Origin: Termitomyces sp. T153
Lineage: Eukaryota > Basidiomycota > Agaricomycetes > Agaricales > Lyophyllaceae
Reading direction: 5' to 3'
Assembly (NCBI GenBank): GCA_018296165.2
Contig: JACKQL020000046.1
Coordinates: 62,001 to 126,000 of the forward strand
DNA length: 64,000 nt
Translations under genes and position numbers: made by a program
The notes under the pieces: model-generated
Told to the model about the DNA's origin: nothing
Database searches by the model: none
The model's input: the letters and a program-made list of their open reading frames with translations, nothing else
Shown: in pieces, positions 55,180 through 64,000 of the stretch
How the letters are laid out: each line of letters starts with the position of its first letter
Numbering within the stretch: the stretch's first letter is position 1

Positions 55180-58100
55180 AGACAAGGACAAAAAGCTTGT
55201 CCTCTGCAAGTGTACCTTCACACAGTGCAAGGACAAGATGATCTTGGACACACACCAAGGGTGTTTTGTCAATCTTTGTACTTGGAAAAGGCATAATCAG
55301 AAAGATCAGACTGAACAAATTTGGTCTATAATATCCACTGCTCAGGCAGCAGCTTAGGGAACACATGATGCTGAGTTGTTGAAAGCAGTAGATGATCTTC
55401 TGATTGGTAGATATAACTTTGCATCCCTTGGTGGTGCAACCATTGATCCCTTCTATGGTAGAATCATGTTTTACCAGAACCAAAAAGCTTGTTCATGTTC
55501 TTCACAAAATCAATGATGCTCTGACAACTCTGCAGTCTGATATATCAGCCATTGGGAATGCCCCTACTGATGCCAGCAATATTACCTTGTTAGACAAGAC
55601 CAGGGAGCTTGGCAAAATCAAACAAGCTTTAGCAGAGCAATCAACCATGCTTCTTCCAATAGCAATGTCAAAGATTCCAGCTGTGGTCCAAACTTATGAG
55701 ACAGTCAAGTTGCTATGAGATGAGGTTCATAAACTTTATAAAATAACAATGCAGACATGGCAAGACACCTTGATGAGATGCATTACTAAACTGGATGCTT
55801 TAGCTGGGAGTAGGTTTGACACCAGTAATTACTAATTAGATTCATACAATGTGTTCTTATTGACATTCTCCTAGCAGCACATTTTTTGCCTGGCTTTGTT
55901 GGAGTGACAGCATTTTTACAAATAGTGCTTCTCATGGTTGCCATGTGCCACATTATCTTCTGTCTTCCTTGTTGAGGCACACTTTGGTTATTCCAAATGT
56001 GCAGAAAGCTGTTGGACATTGTCAACAAAGCAGTCTCTAGTGCATTGACAGCTCTTGATTTCCTGTTTCCCACAAGATCTCTCTGCAACATTCATTCCAC
56101 AACAGAGTCTTTGCACTTGGATGGGAAATTGGAGGTTTATGCAGCTTGCCCAGCATGTCACTCAATTTACAAGGCAATTAAGAAGGGCTGGAGTGGCAAA
56201 GATGATAAATGCAATGATGACATCCCAGTATATCCAGAGCATTGTAGTGCCAAGTGTCATGGCAAGAAGTGCAAGGAATTGCTTGTTCACCCAAAATCTG
56301 TTGGACAACAGAGATTTTGCATATATGTCCCTATATGTCCATATGTGGTTTTTGACTTCCAAGACTGGCTTGCAGGCTTGCTTTTACACCATGGATATGA
56401 GGAAATGATGGATAAAGCTTGGGAGAAAATGCACACACTGGAAGATGGAAAAATAAGGGATATCTTTCAGGGCTCCACCATTTGGGAGTTCATGGGACCC
56501 AATGGTAAAACCCACTTCAGTCTCTATAGCAACAAGAAAGCTGGGTGCTACTTATTTTTGATGAACATGGATTTTTTCAATCCTTTGGGCAACAAGTAAG
56601 CTAGAAAGAAAATGTCTGCTAGGATAATTTCAGTTGCATGTCTGAATCTACCCATCAAAGAATGGCACAAGCCTGAGAATCTATTTGTTCAAGTGATTCC
56701 TGGTTCACAGAAGCCCTCTGCAGAGGTGGATGGTATGAACCCCTATCTCAAACTGATTGTTGATGCCTTCCTTGTGCTTTGGAAAGGTGTTTTCTTCACC
56801 CAGACTGCAAGCCATCCCTATGGGCCATTGATTTCCTGTGCCATTATCCTAGTCATCTGTGATCTTCCAATGGTGTGTAAAGTGGGAGGCTTCACTGCAA
56901 TCAAACACAAATTTTTCTGTTTGTGCTGTGAATGCTGCAGGTCCTTCCACTCATACAACAATTTTGATTATGATGTTTGAGTTTTGCATACTGATACAGA
57001 CTGTAGGCAGAAAGCAGAGAAGTAATATCTGCTTCCTCAGAAGTGGCCAAAGGACTCATAGAAAAACATGGTATACAATGGACCAAACTTCTCAGACTCC
57101 CTTATTACAAGCCATCCTCCTATCTTGTCATTGATTCCATGCACAAGAAAGCTACACAGTTGCTTGTATGCTGGCTATCACAGCATATAGCATTCAGTGA
57201 TCAAGATCCAGCATTTGAAGAAGTAGTAAAAAAATGGGCTAAGATTGCTTTACCAGCTTTGGTTTACATTACAAGAGGTCTTAAATGTGAGATGCAACCT
57301 AATATAAAGAAACTGACCAGGAAGAAGTATGCTCAAGCTATGGTGACCTGGGTCCAGCTTGTTATTTGTTCTTTTTGAATGCTACTGATGTCCTTACCTA
57401 GCAATTGAAACAAGTTGAAATCAGCAAATACCTGAACCCTGGTAATTGTAAGGGTGACCTCTGAAGGCTGTAGCTCAATCACACAACTGGCAGAGGGAGA
57501 TCCAAAGTCTATTCAGTATCTACAAGAAGTTCTAGAGTGCTAGCTACTCACCTGGCAGAGGGAGATCCAAAGAGAACAAGTCTAAGGATCCCCAATGCCA
57601 GTGTTTGGAAAATTTACTCTAGAACTTCTGATAACAACACCCAACAACAACCAATTCTGGAGTCCAATCAAAAAGTAAAAATGACCACATACTAATACAA
57701 CCAATAAATAGCTTTTGGTCAAAAGTACCTGTGGTCCAAAGATGGGAGGCCTATGATGAGTGGTAGGCCTGGAATACAAGAAACAATCCAGGGGTCTGGT
57801 AAGAGGCTATGTGGAAGGAGCAACACTTGTTGGAATTATGGACAGAGAACCAGTGCAGCCTGAAGGCTAAAACTGAGACCAGCAGATAGGAAAAGCAAAG
57901 GAGAATAAAGGAAAACTATAAGGAAGGAGAAAAGCACAGAGGGGAACTGGGACATCCCCTGACAGTAATGTCTTGACAGATGAAGAGATGTGCATAATCA
58001 AGGATGATACAGATTATATTGTCAAACCCTCCTGGGTGCCATCTGTTCCTCTTTTGTTGGGATCAAAGCTCAAAGCTGACAAGTGGCACACACTTGGTTG

Positions 58101-58990
58101 CTTGAACTTGCCTATTTGATTGATTTGTCAATGGTCAAAACACCCAAATAAAGAACATGTGGAGTTGCTGCATTTTACCATGCTCCTCATGTCTGCAATT
58201 TTGTTGACAAGCTCTTGAATAACCAGAAATGCATACTGTACTCATTATATGGATTTTATGATGGAGTATTGGCAAGAACTTCATATGCTATTTCTGTTTT
58301 ATGAATGTGTTCCTAATCACCACATGGCTGTTCACATTCCAGAATTCATAAAACTCTTTAGCCCTATTTATGGATGGTGAGTGTTTCCCTTTGAACATGC
58401 AATTGGCCAGTTACAACAGTTGTCAATGAATTATAAGAAGTGTAAGTTTTCCACCAAGCCTCAGTTAAACTGATGTTAACTTGCAGCATAAATGAGTATG
58501 AAGAGACAATAGTGCAATCTTGGCACAAAGCTTCCAATTTGAGAGGCCTTTTTTTGAAGGAAAGCTGTCAATGGGTCATCAAAGAGTGCCTCTCATTCTT
58601 TCTGGATGTGGTTTGACCTCAAGTTTGTGGCATCCTTGCAAGTGAGCATGACAATGTAACTACCTTTCTAGATTTGGAAAACAAGGATACTTTTTATGAG
58701 TCTTCAAGAATCAAAGGAAAAGTTGCACCTATCTCCCCCAAATATGCAGATGTGTTCAAACGTGCTAAACTGCATGGTGTTGTTCTATCAGATGGGATCA
58801 TGAGATCTCATATTTGGCATCTTGGGATCTCTTTCATGACTCACACAAGACACTATGGCAACAGCTCTGTACTATTACAAGGTTCACCTGCTCTGTTTAC
58901 TATTGAGCAGATCATCAAGTTCCCCAAGGTATCTAGGAACAGCAGGCACTTACAAGGAGTTTGGATTGTGGGGGTACATCATCAGCCACC
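55180..58990 (+). pseudogene. CACTA/EnSpm transposase relic, split by a solo LTR
   Basis: Blocks in order: N-terminal zinc-like KKLVLCKCTFTQCKDK (55190); ACPACHSIYKA and PEHCSAKCHGKKC (56120-56270); FQDWLAGLLLHHGYEEMMDK (56350); MDFFNPLGNK; MSARIISVACLNLPIKEWHK and ENLFVQVIPGSQKPSAE (56612-56740); CDLPMVCKVGGFTA; IQWTKLLRLPYYKPSSYLVI (57043-57150); then, after the LTR at 57447-57964, DYIVKPSWVPSVP, LGSKLKADKWHTLGCLNLPI, and NHHMAVHIPEFIKLFSP. These are characteristic of the basidiomycete CACTA transposase (TPase_21-like), e.g. the LNLPxxxRxKPEN and GKLKADQWR motifs. Many stops, so inactive; no terminal repeats were located. Confidence 0.8.
57447..57964 (-). repeat. Solo LTR in the CACTA relic (same family as 3168-3724)
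   Basis: 518 bp, starts TGTAAGGGTGACC and ends CCCTGACA on the plus strand (TGTCAGGG...CCCTTACA when reversed), flanked by the 5-bp duplication GTAAT (57442-57446 and 57965-57969). Confidence 0.94.
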
Positions 58991-59394
58991 TGATATCCTT
59001 TACAATTCATACTAGGAATATCCTGAGCTCAGAGCAAGCATATGGAGCACTTATACAAACACACAACTCAAAGTTGCATCAATCTCTGATATTGAAGCTC
59101 ATTGTGCAAGGTTTGAGTAGGACAATATAATGACAGTTGTGTCTCTAAATCATGTATGAGTCTTCAATTCTATGATAAAGTTGGAGTGCTGATTGTCAAT
59201 TAGTCTTTAAATTTGCCTTGATGCATTTAACAAACTTCAAGACATTTGTAGACTTTCCAAAGCATCTTTGATCTCTCCTTTATCTTTGTGTTTTTTTTTG
59301 TTCAAGTTGTGCTTGGACATGGCTTATGTAATTAATATTTGGGAAATTGTTTGAATTTGTTCTTTTTGTGGCCTTGTGGGACATTGCATCACAT
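58991..59394. other. Unassigned CpG-poor spacer
   Basis: End of the CACTA coding trace near 59100; after that nothing is recognised up to the possible start at 59395. Confidence 0.35.
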
Positions 59395-60512
59395 GGCTGA
59401 CATCAGTTCTTTGTTCACCTTGCCAAAAAGAAATGAGAATGGATTGGCAAAGTCCCTGATATCTTACTTACCCATGCCTGCAGATAGATCCAACAAGTTT
59501 TATGCCCAGACTCCACACATCTCTCTTCCCTGTACTAGTAGTGCAGTTATTCAAACTTGCAAGAACAAGACTTCCATCAACCCTATAGGGCAGCTCTTAT
59601 TCAAATCCAATGAATCTGACACTATCTAAGATCACATGGTATAACAATTGTTCTCTCCTCAGTATTCTTTGCCTGACCATGCAGTCATAGGGACTCTTTT
59701 CAGAGGCTGGAAGCAGTGGAAATGATGTTCAGCAAACTCACCACTCAGAATATGTGCAGATGACAATATTGGGCAACAGTGCTCAAATGGAACATTTGAA
59801 AGCCAGGACCAATGCTCATTGGTCTCAATATTCTGGAAACATCTCAGAACAGAGGGTAACTCTGTGCTGAATGGAATGTCTTTGAGCAGCTAAGGAACTT
59901 GAGGAAAAAGATCAAGTATGGTTCTACTATAGAAATTCTTCTCTTCTTTGACAAACCCACCTCAGGAGATTCACCAGCTTACTGCCATGTTGAACAGTGT
60001 CAAAGAAGAAGTTGTGTCACTCCAGAAGCAAAGAGATGAAGCTCTACTTGTAGGTGTCTATCTTTAATGAAATCTTGCTCCTCATTGATTTGCTAGGATC
60101 ATGACATTCTCAAAGCTCAATTTTCTGATGAACAAACCTGACTCGCAGCAATAACAAGTGAACTTACAGCTGTCAAGGCTGACCAAGACCATCTTGCTCC
60201 TGTATGATGTCACATTCCATCCCTTTGTATTGGGTATTAAATCCTATACCATAGATTGTTTTGAAGCTAAAGGAGATTGCCATCTGCAATATCTGCTATA
60301 ATCTGATCATGAGTTTAATCATGCAAGTCAACTTTCATGCATGTTTTGTTCTCATTGTTTTGTTGACTTTACTGCATAGTCTTCCCTGTGGACACTCACT
60401 TTGTTCAGAGTGTGATTCTAAATGGTGGAGGGAAGATATTTTGAAAATGTGCCCTGTGTGTTGGAATATTTTGTTCCTTCCCAATCCTCTCAACATGAAA
60501 GATTTAGAATAG
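59395..60512 (+). pseudogene. RING-finger, coiled-coil protein gene (decayed or intron-rich)
   Basis: A possible start at 59395 (MADISSLFTLPKRNENG). 59960-60200 encodes a heptad-like helix (VKEEVVSLQKQRDEALL). The RING finger is at 60270-60490: ICNICYNLIM, then (across an intron-like insert) SLPCGHSLCSECDSKWW and MCPVCWNILF. The C-x2-C, C-G-H-x-x-C-x2-C and C-P-x-C spacings fit a C3HC4 RING, typical of ubiquitin ligases. A zinc-ligand set is intact, but stops occur in the middle, so it may be a pseudogene or need several introns. Confidence 0.55.
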
Positions 60513-61039
60513 GTGTTTGCAATGGTGGATACCCTGATCTTGTATGAGCTTGATCAGCATATAAGTTCTCTTCATCATTTTCAATTAATGTAGTAGTATT
60601 ATAAGTTTTCTTCATTTTCAACTATTGTAGTAGTATTAGTGATACTCATTCCTACATCTCCTTGTTAAAAGTAACTTATGACTACTTCATTGACTAAATG
60701 TGGCTTGAGATAGATATTTGCCTGATGTTTGATATAGTGATCCCTTATGAATCTTACTTGGCAATGGTGTAAAAATGATAGTTATAGCAAACAATGAATA
60801 AGCAGGTCTACAAGATATGATGTAACTTTTCAAGCATAAGAGGGAAAGATAGAACAAATAAGTCAAGTAAGTCTAGTAAGATGATGAATCATGAGTTTGT
60901 GTAAAGGAGTATAGAATGATAAAAATGCATGTTAAGCAAACCTTAGAAAGCAAGCATAAACAGCCTTGAGATCAAGATCAAGATCAAGACTCACTTGGTG
61001 TGGTACCAAGGAAAGAAAGAGCTGGCAATGAGTGAGTTA
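60513..61039. other. Unassigned AT-rich spacer
   Basis: No gene is seen. Two short direct repeats (TTCTTCATxATTTTCAA) lie near 60575-60625. Confidence 0.35.
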
Positions 61040-61490
61040 CTTAAGGTGAGGGCAGGCATTTAAATTTGGACACATGTAGCTTGAGGGAGATATAAGGAGA
61101 GTGTGGGTCAACCCAGAGCTCAAAGGAGGGGTAGAGCTTGGGTAAACCTAGAGCTCAAAGGAGGGGTAGAGCTTGAGTAAATCCAGAGCTCAAAAGAGGG
61201 GTAGAGCTTGGGTAAACCCAGAGCTCAAGGGCAGAAAGATGACACTCTAGAGAACTTGGAGAAAACTTCAAGTCCTCACTATTTGGCTGCATGGCTTTGG
61301 CCAAACATAATGCCAAATACTGAATTACAAATGCCAAAGTCAAGGTCAGTACATCTTATTTTCTTGCTGTCTTAAGCTCTGGGTTTACCCAAGCTCTTCC
61401 CTTCCTTTTGAGTCTTGGGTTCACTCAAGCCCTTTCCTTCCTTTCAAGTCTTGGGTTCACCCAAGCTCTCCCCTTCCTCTTGCATTCCAG
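61040..61490 (+). repeat. Composite repeat: forward array, linker, inverted array (copy 2)
   Basis: Homologous to 51130-51605. Four forward units near 61090-61230 (GGGTAAACCC..AGAGCTCAAAGGAGGGG type), a linker with CACTATTTGGCTGCATGGC, and three inverted units near 61376-61490 (GGGTTTACCC, GGGTTCACTC, GGGTTCACCC). Confidence 0.82.
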
Positions 61491-63340
61491 TAACTCTGAC
61501 TTTTCCCTTCCTATATGGCTTCAGGATTCCCCAGTCAAACTATATTCTAGAGGTTGTTACCTACAGAGATTGTATCTCCTGGAAAAGTAGGAACAACCTT
61601 CAACTCTAGTTTTAGTTGTCATAATGAATCAGAAGTAAGTCATGCAATTTTCTACCAATCCCTCATTGTCCTTATAACTTTTACAGCATCAATAGGAGTT
61701 CTGGAAAAGTAATGTTCTATCAAGGGGTTCTTTACTATTCCCCCAACTCCAGTTGCCATGTAACTCCTCCAGTACCAGATACAAAAATCAGCACAGAATG
61801 CTTTGTATTTGACATTGAGAAATCCACTGTATCTGATTTCACAGAGCCCCATTGGTGGACAGAAACCTTTGGATGGCTTGCATTTGTTCCATGCACACCT
61901 CTGTATACTGGCCCTGTATTGGTACAACTTGCTAGAATCCCTGGACATCTGTATAGTCACATCAAAAATGGGCAAGCTTAGTATTGTCTACCTGCCACAA
62001 TCAAAGAATTGTGGACCAAATTGGATTGGTGGCTGATGTTGGCAACATCTGTTACATCAAAAGAACTCAGAATATCAGCCACTTGACCTTTCTCCCCTTG
62101 GAGCACTTGTTACAAGCAAGCACAGCTCAGCCATGGACATATGATGAATTTAATTTACTGCTCTTAAAGATGTTTTCAAGTTTGGATGGGATTGCTGTTG
62201 TATCTCATTGCTAAAGGCAAGTCAGCCAATGAATCTGATGTCTACTGGCAACAAGCACTCTCTGCCTATGAATGCAAGCCTGATCTTGTAGATGCACTTA
62301 CCATATCAAGCATCTGTGACTTTTTCTTGAGTATCCAACATGCTGGTGTCTTCCTCAACATCACCAAGAAAAACACCAATCAACCACATGTAAAATGGTT
62401 TTTGAAATATAACATTCCTGTATGGTATCAATGGGGGGCTGAAGAAATGTTGATCCCATCACTTGCTTATTTAGCTCCTACTTCAAACCAAATACAACAT
62501 GCAAAACAACTTTTGTCCAATCCTGTGCTGGCAGTACACACTGCAGGAAAATTTCCTGAATACAAAGTCTTCTTTGCTAATCACAAGAAGCTTAATGCAA
62601 GACATCTTTTGCATGAAAGTGCTATCAAGCAACAGACCTGCCTGAACAGAGAGTGCAAGCCACCTACAGTTAGTGCTAAAGTCTTTGAATGGCTTCCTAG
62701 TGACAAAGATGAAAATGTCTGGTGCCATATTCAAGTGTGCAGGTCTGAGAAAGAAGAAATGCTCAATCACTATAGTGAAGTGCAGTCACACTATGATTCA
62801 TTCTGGAATGAATGGGATTTCTGCAAGGATTTCACTGCTTGCAATGAAGAAAAAGATCAAGCTTAATTTGAAGAATTTTATGGTGCTGTAGCCAAGCCAA
62901 TTGACCAGCCAAGTTTACCTGTATCTCCACATGAGTAGGCTCAATTGCCAAGGGCTCTTACTCCTCCACTACAGTCAGAGCACCTTTCAGACTTTGAATG
63001 TCATGACATGCCTTGTATTCACTCCCTCCAACACTTGGACAGGGCACTAACTTTGCAGTCATCTCAAGCCACATCATCTTCTATGCCTTGGACATCAGCA
63101 TCCTCATGTTCCTTGTTGCCAGTGGCCATGTTGCAAGCATTGCCAGAGTCCACAACTGTGCAGTCTCATAAACTCAATGCCTTGGACCAAGAAATCTTTG
63201 ACATCCTAGTTTTACACTATGGCTTCACAATACCTTTGAATTTTCATCTGCCTTCAATACCCATGCTGACCAGTGAAGCAGAAAGCAAGAAGGTTGCTTG
63301 TTTGCTAGGATTGTTGTGGTCTTGGTGTTGACCTTACATC
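61491..63340 (+). pseudogene. Decayed gene of unknown function
   Basis: Plus-strand coding traces: 61712-61981 (EFYGxDIEK-like, FDIEKSTVSDFTEPHWW), 62186-62866 (226 codons, the longest: NIPVWYQWGAEEMLIPSLAY, LAPTSNQIQ, HKKLNARHLLHESAIKQQ) and 62945-63331 (Pro/Ser-rich, then FDILVLHYGFTIPLNFHLP). A 'VPVWYxWG...LAPxxxQ' segment recurs in repeat-rich Agaricomycete genomes as I remember it, without a function. Part of it (61926-62030) has a homologue at 51606-51720. Introns are likely; stops separate the parts. Confidence 0.4.
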
Positions 63341-63694
63341 AGGAAGATTCTGTCTGCATCTTTGGCAATTTTGCCAGACTCTCCAGCACCTAGTAGAAGC
63401 ATCTTTATCTTGTTCTTTGCCATCATGCAATCCTTCTAAATCTGGTTATTGATCTTGTTGTTTCTGCAAGACAATGGCAGGAACTTACAGGCCTTGGCCA
63501 TTGTTGACACCAGTAGACTGATCATAACCCATTTGTGCAGCAGTCAATGATAAAGAAAATCAAGAGTGTATTCTAGGTAGGAAGATTTGTTGCTGGCATT
63601 CATCAATATTGTGAGAGAACAAGAGGAGGTTAAAAATTCACTGGACTAGCATATAATCTGAGATGAATCAGACCTCAGAGCTTTGATCTATATG
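63341..63694. other. Unassigned CpG-poor spacer
   Basis: I see no gene in this stretch. Confidence 0.35.
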
Positions 63695-64000
63695 CTACTG
63701 CTGTCCTATAGGCACAGGAGTTTTGCCAAATCCACTAAATACATTGCCACTAGTACCAAACCCAGATTCACTAGGATTCACTGGCTTTCCAAATGGTGAA
63801 TTAGTTGATGCTTGTGTGGGTGTTGTTGAATTTTTTGGGGCACTGCCAAATGTAAATGCACTAGATGTAAATGGGAGTGTTCCTCCAGTATCATACATAG
63901 GGGGGGGGGGCAGGTTGATCCAGCCATTGTTACAACCAAGTCCTATGGAATCTGGATTAACATGATTGTGGCATCATCTTCAGGGCTCTTGATGGCCTTC
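63695..64000 (-). CDS. FG/Gly-Thr-rich C-terminal ORF, 5' end outside the window
   Basis: A minus-strand frame reads TLPFTSSAFTFGSAPKNS, SPFGKPVNPSESGFGTSG and VFSGFGKTPVPIGQQ before the stop at 63695. The Phe-Gly pairs spaced by Ser/Thr/Pro/Gly resemble FG-nucleoporin repeats, but only four or five are visible and the window ends here. Its identity cannot be decided. Confidence 0.3.

Noticed and set aside
1..64000. tRNA or rRNA genes
   Set aside because: No cloverleaf with B-box or rRNA core motif was noticed; a covariance search was not possible here.
63695..64000. Nucleoporin gene
   Set aside because: Too few FG repeats and no structured domain in the window to name it; kept only as an FG-rich ORF.

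Overview
The window looks like nuclear DNA of a basidiomycete, most likely a mushroom-forming Agaricomycete. The evidence is short spliceosomal introns (about 47-72 bp, GTNNGN...YAG), fungal gene families (GH5, a secreted DUF1524/HNH nuclease, a UCH37/BAP1-like deubiquitinase, a fungal ASXH protein, OTT_1508-like deaminases), and transposons typical of that group (chromodomain Ty3/gypsy, Ty1/copia, Tc1, hAT-like with a BED finger, KDZ, CACTA/EnSpm). Nothing suggests a bacterial or organellar origin. All assignments are from reading the sequence; no database search was run.

The base composition is strongly two-sided. Three CpG-bearing stretches (about 8.1-10.8 kb, 11.26-13.7 kb and 35.2-42.8 kb) hold every intact gene I could model. 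Almost everything else is CpG-depleted and TpG/CpA-rich, full of in-frame stops, and made of nested transposons and decayed host-like genes. This is the footprint expected of cytosine methylation/deamination or a RIP-like process.

Layout: 1-230 LTR fragment; 598-7475 a chromovirus with both LTRs, a 5-bp TSD and two solo LTRs nested in its RT; 8.1-13.4 kb two divergent single-exon deaminase-like genes plus a probable third relic; 13.4-15.5 kb non-coding repeats; 15.5-22.9 kb solo LTRs and gag/protease relics; 22.97-28.98 kb a minus-strand gypsy element; 29.2-34.7 kb integrase fragment, hAT-like element, truncated LTR and Tc1 element; 35.2-42.8 kb the gene island, with HNH nuclease (+), GH5 hydrolase (-), UCH37/BAP1-like DUB (+) and ASXH/RAMA-like protein (-), then a copia-type LTR; 42.8-47.7 kb copia, KDZ and gag relics with inserted LTRs; 48-64 kb decayed F-box, WD40, CACTA transposase, RING and unknown genes, mixed with four arrays of a palindromic short repeat.

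Two contexts are most suggestive. One is a cluster of nucleic-acid-deaminase-fold genes lying inside a transposon field that shows heavy C-to-T decay. The other is a deubiquitinase of the UCH37/BAP1 class next to an Asx-homology protein, which mirrors the animal PR-DUB partnership (BAP1-ASXL).
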